Origin: Phoronis australis
Taxonomy: Eukaryota > Phoronida > Phoronidae
Direction: 5' to 3'
Assembly: GCA_002633005.1 (NCBI GenBank)
Contig: NMRA01000018.1
Span: 1,282,554 to 1,342,553 of the forward strand
Length of the DNA: 60,000 bases
Within the stretch, counting starts at the first letter, position 1. The number at the start of each line of letters is the position of its first letter. Both the position numbers and the translations under genes were made by a program. This document shows, piece after piece, positions 38,473-50,490 of this stretch. The notes beneath the pieces are model-generated. The model did no database searches, was not told the DNA's origin, and saw only the letters and a list, made by a program, of their open reading frames with translations.

Positions 38473-40530
38473 TTACTGAGTTGAAGGTCCATATTTATAA
38501 TAATGTGGTGCTAATGAGTACAGCCACTCTGGTTGAATCACTGTGACATCGCGCATGTAATCCTTAGATGTCTGTACGATTTCATTGAAAACGACCCACT
38601 TCGCTGGCTGTTCCGTGTACAACACTGAAGTAGGATGAATATGAAGACTATGGTTCTCCCTCACGCTCTTGTACACTCCTGAATAGTGATACTGTGCTGC
38701 GTTAGCAAATAGTCCCGCTGTAATACAGCGACAGATGGTTTCAACATCTTCGCAGGACTTCGTCTTCACTTTAAATCTGGACAGGATTCGTTTCAGCTGC
38801 TCCCTGATTTCTAGAGCTCGACACAATCCTTTATAGTTGAGAAAGTGTTCATGACACCAGCGGGCCTTCTTCTGAAACTTCACAAATGTGTTGAAAATAT
38901 TCAACATTGAGATATGATCACCTTCTGCTGCAGAAAACTTACGCCTAGCTTTCTCCATTGCCACCTTCTGTCCAGGAAGAGTGATAAAGACATTCTGAAT
39001 CTGCATCATGGAGACTATGGTCAGGGCTTCTTCTGTGCATTCCAATTCTTCCGCAGCCAATAACATTTTGGCATACATGGGATTGAGTGGAAACTCAGCC
39101 ATGCGAAATCCCAATGGGTTGGTCAGTTGTCCAGCATCATTCAATACACCGAGAGCAAACAGCAGTTCAACCCCTTGTACCATGTTCTGAGCTGGTGGTG
39201 CTGACAAGAAATGGAAACGCAAGATGTTGTCAATCCCGAGAGCTTTCAACTGAAGTACAACAGATGCCATGTTTGTTCGCTGCATTTCCGGCACAGTGTT
39301 GACATGTAACTTTCTGAAGGACTCTTCTGTATATAGTCTGTAGGCTTTACCAGACCTCACTCTTCCAGCGCGACCGGCACGTTGTTCAGCAGAGGCCTGA
39401 GATACAGGAACAACTACCAATGAATCGATTCCTGTTTTAGGGTTGTATGCTCGCAGTTTCACAAAACCACAGTCAACAATGTAGCACACACCATTTACAG
39501 TAATAGACGCCTCAGCAATATTGGTAGCCACCACAATTTTTCTTGTAGAAGATCCAGTTCTCTCAAAAATCTTCATTTGCTCAGAGTAAGGGAGACTGCC
39601 ATGCATGGGAAGGACTCTCATTTTCATGTGGCTGCCGCTATTCTTCAACTGCCTGGCTTCTTCAATTAACATGGAAACTACTCTTTCAACTTCATCCATT
39701 CCTGTAAGAAACGCCAAAATATCTCCTGGTTTCTCGTTCTTGTGTATTTTCATAACTGTTTCAACGGTGCATTTCAAATAGTCAGGCACTGGGTCCAGAC
39801 AGTAATGAATATCCACAGGAAACATTCTACCCTCCACTGACAAAATAGTCGCAGTGTCCCGACTCTTCTCGTTTGAATCATTTGCGTTAAAAAAGTTCAT
39901 GAACATTTCAGCATCTAAAGTCGCTGATGACACAATAATTCTTAAGTCTGATCGCTTCTGTTGAACCTTTTTAAGCAGGCCTGCGACGATATCTGTGTGT
40001 AGCGTGCGCTCGTGAGCCTCATCTAACATAATAACACTGTATTTTGACAACAATGGATCCTTCATCATCTCGCGTACTAACAATCCATCAGTTAAGAACT
40101 TGATTCTGGTCCTTTTTTCATCAGAGCAGTCATCAAATCGAACACAGTAACCAACTTCATTTCCGAGAATAATACCCATCTCTTCAGACACTCTGTTGGC
40201 CAACATTACAGCAGCAACTCTTCTAGGTTGAGTTACAGCTACTGTATAGCCTTCACCAGCCCATCCTGCTTCATAAAGATATTGGGGGATTTGCGTGCTT
40301 TTGCCACAGCCAGTCTCACCAACGATGACCAGAGTCTGATACTTCTCCAGCAAGTACAGAATGTGATTTCTGTGTTGAAATACCGGCAGTTTGGTTCTCT
40401 GTTGACTGATGGAGAGAGAAGCATTTGGGTTGTAAACAACAGTAGACTTCTCCTCGACCCTGCTTCTCTCTTCACTCAACCCTTCCCCTGGAGCAGCTGT
40501 GCCTGGCTTCCAGAACTTAAAACTAGACAT
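38473..40530 (-). CDS. DHX35: DEAH-box RNA helicase DHX35, single-exon gene
   Basis: One open frame of 685 codons, near the length of human DHX35 (about 703). The N-terminus (FKFWKPGT, then VVYNPNASLSI) matches this orthologue rather than other DEAH proteins. Motifs: I GETGCGKST (71-79), Ia TQPRRVA (100-106), II DEAH (170-173), III SAT (202-204), IV LPMHGSLP (307-314), V TNIAEASIT (336-344, with Ala where Thr is usual), VI QRAGRAGR (383-390). Winged-helix, ratchet and OB-fold regions follow, ending in the TSKDYMRDVT block typical of DEAH helicases. Family role: a nuclear helicase found in catalytic spliceosome complexes. The gene is convergent with DDX52, with 2.5 kb between the two stop codons. 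The reading frame is intact with no intron, whereas the vertebrate gene has many; it could be an expressed retrocopy that replaced the parent or an ancestral intron loss. I see no poly-A tract or target duplication at its ends. Confidence 0.96.
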   Translation of the reverse strand: MSSFKFWKPGTAAPGEGLSEERSRVEEKSTVVYNPNASLSISQQRTKLPVFQHRNHILYLLEKYQTLVIVGETGCGKSTQIPQYLYEAGWAGEGYTVAVTQPRRVAAVMLANRVSEEMGIILGNEVGYCVRFDDCSDEKRTRIKFLTDGLLVREMMKDPLLSKYSVIMLDEAHERTLHTDIVAGLLKKVQQKRSDLRIIVSSATLDAEMFMNFFNANDSNEKSRDTATILSVEGRMFPVDIHYCLDPVPDYLKCTVETVMKIHKNEKPGDILAFLTGMDEVERVVSMLIEEARQLKNSGSHMKMRVLPMHGSLPYSEQMKIFERTGSSTRKIVVATNIAEASITVNGVCYIVDCGFVKLRAYNPKTGIDSLVVVPVSQASAEQRAGRAGRVRSGKAYRLYTEESFRKLHVNTVPEMQRTNMASVVLQLKALGIDNILRFHFLSAPPAQNMVQGVELLFALGVLNDAGQLTNPLGFRMAEFPLNPMYAKMLLAAEELECTEEALTIVSMMQIQNVFITLPGQKVAMEKARRKFSAAEGDHISMLNIFNTFVKFQKKARWCHEHFLNYKGLCRALEIREQLKRILSRFKVKTKSCEDVETICRCITAGLFANAAQYHYSGVYKSVRENHSLHIHPTSVLYTEQPAKWVVFNEIVQTSKDYMRDVTVIQPEWLYSLAPHYYKYGPSTQ

Positions 40531-43523
40531 GTTTTACACGCTTAATCCTAAAGACGGACACAAACTATTACTTGTTTCCCATCAAGTGTTCCAGCTCTCC
40601 AGCCTCCTGCAAAACGACTCACAAAAGTTTGTCAATAGGTGGCGCGTGTACCATAGTACAAAATTTTAACGCAGGGTGGCGTGTTTGGTTCGCCATCTTG
40701 CCTTGCAAGCGGAGAGAATTCCAAATTTTTGATAAAGCTGTTCATCATTATACGGTGGGTGCATTGTTTTGTTTGAAGAGACACGTGTCAATCAGTTTTA
40801 GAGAATGCCAAATTTACATCTAAAGCAATATATCATGTAAAATTACGTTATTGTCGCTGTAATATCATCAAGTTGGAGTCGCATTTGAGCGGGAGACAAC
40901 TGACATTTTCAGCGAATATCCATTTTTTTATCATGTCCGAAAACCAGGGCTTGTTTTATGAAACCACGCCGGCCCTTTTTGCACCAATTACCACATAGCA
41001 AATCTAACTTTATTTGACACCCGACGTTATTCATTTTATATAGATTATAATAAATGAAATTCCGATGCATTTTTTCCTTTATCTCCCCTGACCAGGAGTG
41101 GCATCCCTTGCCTTGGTTCAAAGTGACAATTTTCTCCCCTGTTGATGTTGTTGATGCTGTCTGCTATACTTCTGTTGAAGATGTTCAAAAGTGACAAATT
41201 AATTACAATTGTGCGGTGTTGTCCTAGAAAATATAATGGGATATGCAAAATATAAAGAAGAACCAGGGTGTAAAAACTCCTACTTAGTTCAATAGGCTAC
41301 TACTACTATAACAAATTTCCCTATTTTTTGTTTTGAGTTGTTACAGTCAGTGACTGTCAGTGACTAGCCTAGAATGCATTAGTGTTGTGAGTGAATGTTA
41401 GTAGTTAGTTAAGTTAGTATACTATCCTGGTAGAAATGTCTTCTTTCTGATGATATTAATATTTTGTACAATAAATTAAAAAACAGATAATTTTGCTTTT
41501 TTCTCAACTAGTGTTTAGACTTACACTACGGCCTATCATTACACTCGCCTCAGTAGGCTCAGTACATCAGTTCTAGGTCATTGAAGTTGAACTCAAAGTC
41601 ATTCCATATCACACAATAAAAAGGCGTCAAAGAGTTAAGACTTAATAAGTCTTTCAGATCATCAAACATCAACCAGGCATTAAATTCAATTTCCTTTGAA
41701 AGGTTTTATTTTCAGATTTGGTACAATAACAACACAGAAAAGTAAGGCCTCATGGTAGCCAGGATAAAAACTGTGGGTAGAAGCTGGTCAAATAAAATCT
41801 GACACAAAATTAGAATCATTAAAAACCACTGTTCCTTGAGTAAAGCATTGATTGTGGATGGTTACGATATTACTATTGTACCGTTATTCTGCTGCTAACT
41901 GAAATTTACTATTAAGCAGCTCTCAGCACCATGAAATAGAGCATCATCTATTGGCCAATTTCTTTTTTGGCAAAATCTTCAATCAGCCGTTCTTCCATAA
42001 TGATGCGTTATCAGCAAACCGAATTTCTGACCACTTTCCTTCACATCTGCGCACCCAGCCTAAAAAATGGGGGGGCTCGAATTTTTGAGGATGTGGACCT
42101 TTTACTAAAAAAAACGGAATACGTTATCTGACAGTCATCAAGTGTCGGTTGTGTTTGGTCTGGTGGCACCAGGTATGGAGCACCTGGTTGGCGGTAAAAT
42201 CACTGAATTTCGGATAAAAATTAATTGCCAAAATTAACCTTTTTTCGTTTTCAAAGGTTCCTAACATTGTTGGCAACGTCCTTAGTTTCTCAAATTGTTG
42301 GATTGTGGTATGAAGCTTTAAAATGATAAAGTAATTAGTTGGTAGTGCCTTTGTTTTATCAAAAAAAATTCAGAAATTAAATTCAAAGTGTTGGCTGTTA
42401 AGTGGATCCTAAATGGGTGAGAATTTACCGTAAACGTTCTTTAATCTTCGAAACTGAAAGTATTTTGGTGGACCAAATTTAGTGAATGTAGATAAACCAT
42501 GAACATTAAGAAATGACACATTGTTTAACCAACACTCAGTAAAACCTTGTATGATGAATTTGCTGATTGAGAGCATTTTACACTCCTTTTTTCTGTCAAA
42601 CAATTTTAGAGGAACACCAAGAAATAAAAGAATTAAATGTAAGTGCAAAACAATTTTAGTGTCTCTGGTGTTAAGGTAAATTTGTTTTGTTGCTAGTCTA
42701 CATACAGGTAGCTGGCCAATGGCCACTTTCCAACCAGCACATCCACCACAAGACAAACACGGAATGTTTATTAGCAATATTAGTACAAAGAATTTCACAA
42801 AAAGCAATTTATAACCACAATACAAGTGTATACTTGTCTCATACCCATGAATGAAAAGTAACTGTTTAGGAAGAATAATCCAGTGTTGCCAATAATATTT
42901 TGTTGCAGCTTTTGACCTATCGCTGGAATTCATGTCACTTAGGGTTAAGGTCACCATCAGTCAGTGTTCAGTGCAACTTAATTTTTATGTTGTAACTGTT
43001 CCAAATCTGAAAATAAAACTTACAAAAGGTGTTTGAATTTGGTGTCTGGTTGACGTTCGATTAACTGAATAAGTGACCGATAAATCTAAGATACAGGCAT
43101 CTTCAAAAGCTGTTACTTAGTCAGTCTGGAACTGGCATAGGTGAGTAAAGAAAAACCAAAAAGTAACTGCTGAATTTGGGTTAATTTTATGCAGCATGCA
43201 CATCATCAGAAAGAGGAAGAAATTTTCTACAAGGCTATTAAACTGATGCTGTGGATTTGTCAAATGCTGACAGTTGCTCACTTTCCCCAAGAAGGTTCGG
43301 TTAGTGATTCAAAACTGGCATCTTAATAATGTTCACTCACCTTAAAGAATAACTTCGTACAAGTTGGGATACATGTGTTGGGTTTTTAGTGATAAATTTA
43401 GAAAACATTTCACCTTGATTTTTGATGTGCGGGACTGGCATTGTCTCTGAGAGATTTGTCTGGTTTATAATCAAGGTCCTTTGTTCTTACTACACATTTT
43501 TAAACTGTATTTATTTGTTTCAG
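40531..43523. other. Divergent intergenic stretch DHX35/zinc-finger gene
   Basis: It holds the DHX35 promoter side (40531-40720, relatively CpG-containing), an AT-rich tract, the inverted-repeat element at 41640-43080, and presumably the untranslated first exon of the zinc-finger gene, which I cannot place. Confidence 0.4.
41640..43080. mobile_element. 1.4-kb element with imperfect terminal inverted repeats
   Basis: The left end (aacatcaaccaggcattaaa near 41665, ttttattttcagatttgg at 41706) is mirrored by ccaaatctgaaaataaaac (42999) and the complement of gtcaaccagacacc (about 43047). The interior carries a 182-codon minus-strand open frame (42409-42957) with no family I recognise. Near 42020 the minus strand reads RFADNASLW, faintly like a reverse-transcriptase FADD box, with stops nearby. 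Probably a decayed transposon. Confidence 0.5.
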
Positions 43524-43535
43524 ATTACAGTTGCT

Positions 43536-46500
43536 ATGCCTACCAGACGACAAGCTAAGGTATGTAGTTTATATATTCATGGATGGATGATTTCCTAAAA
43601 TGACAAAGAAATCAGCCTGAATTTGAACCTAGGTCTCCAGCGTGTCATTGTTATGTATAGACCAGTTGGGGCTAACAACTGGTGAGCCATTCAGGGAGAC
43701 ATACAATAGGAGCCAAAAGTATTCAGACAAAATGACCCCGAAATTCTTCCATGTTCTAAAGTCTCTCTAAATAAGATAAGGATCGATATGGAGGAATCTT
43801 ATGAATTTCTCCAATGTCATCTGGTGAGCCCAACCAGGAGGGGGGGGGGAGTTAGTTCAAAGTTCGCAGCATGGCTCTCAGCTCATTATACTGCATCACT
43901 AACTCCCACTAGAAGTTGAGTCTGAAAGAATGGTGATAAAACCAGCGGTGATGATGGAATCAGGTTTAATAAAGGGCATGTTCATGACATGGGTCATGAT
44001 GTGGGGGGGGGGCTGAAGCCAAATTCCTAGTCAGAGTAGTCTCCCCTTACGACCAAGAATGAAGAGGAATTAACAATGAGCCATTTTATAACAAGAATTT
44101 GGCCTTCCTTATATTTATTACCAATAATTTTTGCTGCTGAGAGAATTAGCAGTCACGATGAGAAAAAGGAATTTTGTCTGACAACCATTTGCCTTTTTAC
44201 TGTATTTTTCAGACCACTTGAAACAAGTGGAACTGGAACAACTGCATTTTGCCACTGCTTAGCTGCAACGCTGAATTCTAAATCTGGATGTGCGCTGGGG
44301 TTTAAAAGATTTACCACGCTCATCCCATCTTGAATTTATTGCCGAATGAGCCATTAACTCAAGTAGCGTGCAATACATGCGGTGTTTTTGACTTTACAAT
44401 TTTAAGGGTGGCCAACCTCAATCAATTGTGAACTGTTTTCTTGAGTCACTGATGGTTTCGGTTTTTATTATTGGTAACAGAAATGTCATCACGATTTAGG
44501 AATATGACAAGACTGATTTTAATGAGAGAAAAGGGCCTAACTCGATTTTCGTTTTATATCCAACTAAACAGGGTGAAATGTGTCTAACTAATGAAGTGAA
44601 GTCTCATAGATACTGTACTTTAATTTCTTTAATATTTTTCTAAGTTGTCAGCTCAAAAGTGTATTTTTATGTTATTCAGAAATTTATTACCTGTTTTACA
44701 GAATTTAGCTGAACAGAAGCGAAATGCTTCATCTTCTGAGGACCAGAAATCTCATAATGAGCTGGGCACCAGTTCTCCCCAAACAAAAGACAAAACACCT
44801 GTTGCAGAGAAGGAGTCTACCACCTGTAACCAACAGTCACCAGAAGACCAAGCTTCCTCTTCTGCTGTGAAATCGAAGAGAACGCGTCGTAAAAAACCTT
44901 CTGAAGAACCAACTGTTGACGAGAGTTGTTTTACGCCCCCACAAGACAACAGCGCCGCCATTCCACCAAAGAAACGAAAAGGAAATCGCATGGTTGAGTG
45001 CGAAACAAGCTCAGTTGCTGAAAAGGAAGTCTCAGAAACATCTAAAACTGGAGAAGGGGACGTTGCACAAGAAGAGAAGTCACCTGCAGGCGATATGGAA
45101 ATAAAGCCTATAGAACTGGACGAGAAGGATGGTAAACACAAAATATTTACATATTTACAGTCTGTGTGTGGACAGCACTTACTCCACCATATAGAGATAG
45201 GGTGATTTGTTCTACGGTGACTTCCACACTTCTAATTCCTGTGTGACCGAACAGGCTAATTGCTGCTTACCTCGTACCGTCAACGTGCTAGTACTGATGC
45301 GTCACATATTCATTTTGGTTATTTTATACATTAGATAAATGCATTGGCATAACGGCTTATCAAGTATTATGAGCCCTTCACTAATATCGAATTCAGTTGT
45401 GGGAATTTGCTTTGATGTAGCTACAATGAATACAATGACCTTTGACCTCGTAGTGACAACAGGCTAGCATTGATATAACAGTTAAGTGTAATTAGCCGAT
45501 ACTATTATGTTGCATTTATTGCAGAGGAGTCTGACTTGGGTGAAACAGCTAATACCAAGCCATCTGCACCAGATAGAGCTGATGAAGGCACCAACGCAGT
45601 CCAGCCAACACTTGATGAGAATGCCTCGCCATCACAGAAGGCAAACATAAAGTCCCAACGGCCGAGGGCCTCGTGTGATAGCCCAGTTCTGCCTTCTAAT
45701 ATCCTGATATGTCCCGTGTGTGAGGCCTACTGCGTCCAGTTGGTGCGTCACCTCCGCACTCACCACGGTGACCACAAGGACTTGGCAGCCATGATTAAAC
45801 AAGCACGTACAATGGAGATGAGAGCACAGCCCAAAGAGACCCCAGGGCAAAATACATCCGGGTCAAAAGCACCCAAACGACAACCTGTGGCCCGACCAAA
45901 AAATGTCCAGTGTCCACTCTGTATGAAGGTAAGATTAATAGCTAAATAAAATAAATAGCATTCGCAGGTTTCCATAGCATTTTGATTAAATACTAACAGA
46001 ACTAACCTGAATTAGTTTACTTTATGGCATTATGCTTGGTAATCAATTTTGTGTCTGTTGTAGATCTGCTTATTGCATTTGAACAACTGGAGTTTTTTGT
46101 TTGTTGACATCCTTGTCATTCAATTGTAGATCTTTTGCAACATCTTCTCCAGAATGAACACAAAATAGCAGCTGTGTATGGAATTTTACCCATATGAAAT
46201 ATGTGCATCAATTTCATGGTTCAGCAAAAATAAGATTTGTCTATCAGCATTCACCAGTAACCTTTTGCGCTCAACTTTTGCAGATAGTCAAACGCTACGA
46301 CTTCAACAAACATGTGCGAAACGTGCACTCAGGAGAAAAGCCAAATAAGTGCCCTCATTGCGACTACAGCACACCCTGGAAAGGTATTTTTGCCACAATA
46401 GCAGTTATTCACAATTATTGATGTTTTCAATGGTAAACTGGGTTTTTTGGTCCACTCATTCCCCTTTACATAGAGTGCTCCAAAAATGTTTTCCTCGTCC

Positions 46501-49500
46501 TGCATATCATTTTGATGGAATTTTTTAAAACGGTTTTTATGCACCCACATGCATATACGTGGGCACCGCATGCTGTTATCCCCGTCTGTCTGGTGTGCGC
46601 TGCTTTATCTCCAAAACTCCTCGATGGATGTTTGTGAAATTTTGTCGTCATCAGTGTTCCTATCATGGATTGGATGGCACAAGCAAATTTCGTACAGATT
46701 CGAATACTGTTGTGCTTCCTCATTTTCAGATGAGTATTGCCAATTTAATTATTTTTGCATCTGTTTTCAACATGTGCCTTGCTATTTGCCAAAATTCCTT
46801 CAAGTCGAAGGATGTTTATGCAATTTCACAGATATGCTCCTATTGAGATCACAGCTGATGTTGGTTTTCGAACAAGTCGAACTGGTGTGCTGCCACCTAG
46901 TGGCAAGTTAGTTTTCTTTGTGTATGGCCTGTATATCTACTGTTACGTTTATCGTTGGGTAGCCAGAGTGGAAGGAACAACAATTATTCGAGTGATAATG
47001 AAATACCCGGTACGTCTATTCGTGATCGTGGTAATACAAGCAGTGAACGTACAACTACAAACTGATGGTGAAACCATCACGTGACTACATAACATTACAC
47101 GTGATCACTAAAAATAGTACATGACGTAAACTAAATCATTCATACATCACATGTACCAAGTTCTTTGATGTATTTTCTTGAATTTTGGCAAATAGGTGTT
47201 TGTTGTGGAGACGATGACACCTTCCCACATTTCTCTTGGATTGAACTTCATCTGTGCCCCCTAGTAGCCATTTTTGATATTTTTGCGTCTGTTTTTGGAG
47301 TCCGCATTTCTATCCAGATAAATGCATTCTGCATTGCACACCCAGTAGATTTTTTGTTACCTTTTCTGTGTTTTTGTGTCAGCTTCTCTGTCTGCCACTG
47401 CACCTGAATGATGATTATGAAATTTGGCGGACGTGTTTATATTGAGATATAGGTTTTCAGACAGGTCCAACTACTCTGGCACCCCCTAGTGACATTTGTG
47501 TTTGCCTGTGCCTCAATATCTATCAAGTTCCTTGACGGATCTTAATGAAATTTGAAGTAGACATCACTTGCCAAGATGAATTAAATCTAACTTATTTGAA
47601 AGTCCGAGTGCACAAACTGAAAACTAAACCTGTATTGGGGACTTTAGTATGAGTTAAGCAGAGATCTTGCTAAAACACGGGGAGTTACACGAGTTTCACT
47701 CATCAGCGCAGGGTTATTTTTACAGGAAATCTCAACACTCACATCCGTGGAGTTCACATGAGAGACAGACCGCATCAGTGTCCGTCCTGCTCACTGGCTT
47801 TTAAGACTCGCGGTGCCCTCATTGGTCATGTACGGAAAATACACGAAGGTTTGTGGCTTTTCACTGCACTTGCTTTTAATTCTTTGGCACTTACTTACAT
47901 TGTCTTCATACTCTCTCAGTAATTAATTTAACCATGAGACTATATGTATATTATTGGGTTCCATTTAAGTGATGAAAATATTGAGTAAAGATCCGTTTTG
48001 GAACCAAAGTACCATACCTTGATGTGGGAAGTGTACAGCTGTTTCGTCCATATCTCACGGATTTGATTCACCAACAGGTGCACCCTCTGTCGTTATAAAA
48101 TAAAATGATAAAACAGTACCGGGGATTCCCTAATGTTGGGTGAAGCTAAGGTTCGTCACATGAAATGACCATTGCATGCCAACGCGGGATGTCGTTCCTG
48201 GATGTTCGATATACGTAACAAGGAACAACCATGTCAGTGTGACCCCGCGGATCCTTCTATCATCAACTTCCCTGTGTGTATTTCCTGTCAGAGGCGTCTC
48301 CGAAAGGATTCAGACTATCTACAGTAAACACATCAAGTCGTTTCACAAAGCGTTAAACTCTATTCAGTCCATCCTCCCATCAGTGAAAGGTGTGTCACCC
48401 CCCCTCGAGAGGTGTGGTGTAATCTAAGATTACAAGTGTGGTGTACTGACAACTATATCAGTGAGTGAGATGGGTTGCCAGTTATCGACCAGGGTTAAGG
48501 ATTATCTTAACTATCCTCCAACGTTACATCTATTACTGCTGTCCAAGAGTATGTCAGAGATCTACATCATCAGATCTCTGATGAGGACTTCAGTATATTA
48601 CGTAAGTCTACATCCTGAGAAATGGAAGCGCAGGGTACGAGAAGCAATTAAGATCTAAGTCCACAAACCTAGTCTTAACAGAGACACGAGACTTGATCTA
48701 CCTGCAGAGTGTTCGGATCTGTAACGGGATTCCCCCCGACAGTAGGGAATCCCAGGTATTTTTTATCATTTATTCTACAACAGAGAGTGCACCCGGTAGA
48801 GAATCAAGTCCATGAGGTATGGACAAAATGACTATACTTACCACATCAAGGTACGGTTCTTTGGTTCTCAAAACAGATCTTTACTTTATAATTTAACCAT
48901 AATTATAATTCTCAAAGGGACTGCCACTGTAGTTAGTTAAATTATTAAGTAATAGTTTCGATCTAATCTACAGGTATGTACCAAGTGAAGGAACGACCAT
49001 TTGAGTGTGAGACATGTCATAAAATGTTTTTCAAGAAGTATCACCTGGAGCGTCACGTCCGCATTCACACCGGCGAGAAGCCATTTGCCTGCTGTTTCTG
49101 TGTCAAGAAGTTCTCTAGCAAGACCAACATGGACACCCACATGCAGTCGGTACACCTCAAGATCAAGCCTTTCAAGTGTGGCTACTGTGAAAAGGGGTTC
49201 ATGCGTAGGAAACAACTAGTAGAGCACCTTGCCAATCATGAGGGAAATCCCTGTCAGAGGAAGATCACGTCACGTGTAAAGCGTAAATCTGACGAGGATG
49301 AGGTCGAGGGTGATGGTCATACTGTCCTGTTGGTCCGAAATTCACCAGTTGGCACAGAGGGCGAGGGTAGCGACGCTAGCTCTGCAGTGGTAGAGGCTGG
49401 AGGTTCGGCCTCAGCTGCACCGTCCAAGGCAGACCACAACCAGACTATTGTCTGGAGAGTCCAGCTGCCAGACGGATCGCAAGAGCTGCACATTCGCACA

Positions 49501-50490
49501 TGTGAGTCAGAGCAGACACCACAGGTGTTGCTGATCCCACAGAATCAGCAGCAGGGAGGCGAGAGTGATGTCATCGTCTTGCAGCCAGTGCAGGCAAATC
49601 TCGGGGAAACTAAGGCTGTCAATAATGCACAAGGACTCCAGGTGATTCAGTCGTCACAGACACAAGCACCACCTATAGCAAACTTGCAGCAGAACAACGC
49701 GGGTTCAGCCGATATAACAGGACAAGCTGTTGCAGAAAAGACCGATTTGGCTTCTCCTGATTTAGTATCTGCAGTCTCACTGCCTAGTTCTGTGTCTTCA
49801 GTCATTCCCAATGCAGCCAGTGACCAGCAAACAGCTCCAATTGAGGAGACAGATAGTGCACAGACTATCCAGTCTATCACAGATGCCGCCAACCTGCATA
49901 TAATCCAGGGCCAAGATGGCGAAGAGGCCATAGCCATCTCGGTACTGGCGCCAGATCGAATTCCCCAGTCCTCCAGCTCCGACACCGAAGGGGTTCCTGT
50001 GATAATACCCTCATCTGCCTTGGCCGGTCACATAATTGAGACTAGTCAATCAGAACCCATTGCAGCTCAAATCGGTGAGGATCAAACACAAGGGTTGGGA
50101 ACATCGCAGGAGTATTTCTACCAGGCTATACAGTCGGCGTGGCCGTCAGCCTTCAATCAGCCAGGACAGGCTTTTCAAGGGTTTCAAGCCAACAACAGTG
50201 AATTCCAATTTGAAGTGAGCTCCTCACAGACGTTCACAAACCCAAGTGCACAAGCTCACTTCACGACATTTGCCAACAACGGTCAATCATTCACACCCAT
50301 CGAGCCTCAACCGGGGGCCGATTTGCCTACAAATTTCAATGTTCACCATATGGAGAAGACATTTCAAATTGTGACGCCACAAGGCGAGCCGTTCCATGAT
50401 AACATGGCCGTGGACAGTATCCCATCTTCAGGGGCAGACGCCATACAAATTGTGAATGAATCATCGCAAGATCAGCAGAGCTTCTTTTGA
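43536..50490 (+). CDS. C2H2 zinc-finger protein, seven fingers with Gln-rich tail, six exons
   Basis: Exons: 43536-43559, 44702-45131, 45525-45928, 46284-46383, 47726-47848, 48974-50490; phases agree and give 865 aa. The first coding exon encodes only MPTRRQAK and follows a good acceptor at 43523, so a non-coding 5' exon lies upstream. Residues 9-210 are acidic, Ser-rich and low complexity, with basic patches such as KRTRRKKP. Finger 1 (about 214-232, CPVC) is short and atypical. Fingers 2-4 (about 281-360) have C-x2-C-x12-H-x4-H spacing, and finger 2 is split by an intron. Fingers 5-7 lie at about 372-392, 400-421 and 429-449, with one HTGEKPF linker. A basic stretch (VKRKSDEDE) follows, then about 400 residues rich in Gln, Ser, Thr and acidic residues, like an activation domain. 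It is likely a DNA-binding transcription regulator in the nucleus. I do not recognise a vertebrate orthologue. Confidence 0.88.
43611..43712 (-). repeat. tRNA-like SINE head in zinc-finger gene intron 1
   Basis: The minus strand has an A-box-like TGGCTCACCAGTT and a B box GGTTCAAATTC about 50 bases on. The spacing is long and the stems poor, so it is a degenerate SINE head. Confidence 0.45.
43965..44160 (+). repeat. Dispersed family R6, copy 2
   Basis: It matches 28880-29070 as described for that copy. It lies in zinc-finger gene intron 1 and includes a nine-base G run near 44003. Confidence 0.5.
44340..44590 (+). repeat. Dispersed family R4, copy 3
   Basis: It matches 8275-8520 (direct) and 32280-32470 (reversed). 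It ends about 110 bases before the coding exon at 44702. Confidence 0.6.
46530..47590. repeat. Cluster of 'cccctagtggc' repeat units
   Basis: Units carry gccacctagtggcaa (46889), gccccctagtagccat (47256) and caccccctagtgacattt (47491), each followed or preceded by t-rich 'ttttgcgtctgttttcaa'-like and 'gagatataggttttc'-like blocks. They resemble, more diverged, the tandem units at 59150-60000. Open frames here are incidental. It lies in the intron between zinc-finger exons 46284-46383 and 47726-47848. Confidence 0.55.
47981..48890 (+). mobile_element. Decayed retroelement tail (Penelope-like, GIY-YIG) between inverted repeats
   Basis: 47981-48140 and 48720-48890 are inverted copies of about 160 bp (aaagatc, ccaaagtaccataccttgat, cttgattc, gtgcac, gggattccct). 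Between them, broken plus-strand frames carry pieces like the end of Penelope-type proteins: FPVRGVSERIQTIYSKH (48271 on), PLERCGVI, a degenerate GIY-YIG-like stretch before STRVKDYL, WKRRVREAIKI then stop, HKPSLNRDTRLDLP. Several stops and lost residues show it is dead. Penelope elements are known to carry terminal repeats that can be inverted. It lies in the intron before the last zinc-finger exon. Confidence 0.65.

Noticed and set aside
39008-39302. Plus-strand frames inside DHX35
   Set aside because: Shadows of the 685-codon minus-strand gene.
42409-42957. 182-codon minus-strand frame as a gene
   Set aside because: AT-rich composition, no recognisable family, no upstream promoter signs, and located inside an inverted-repeat element; kept only as part of that element.
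46549-47407. Several overlapping 80-120-codon frames
   Set aside because: They fall in repeat units in a zinc-finger gene intron and overlap each other in different frames.
48176-48427. 83-codon frame as an independent gene
   Set aside because: It is a broken piece of the retroelement tail between inverted repeats.
49647-49985. 112-codon antisense frame in the zinc-finger gene
   Set aside because: Shadow of the low-complexity coding tail.
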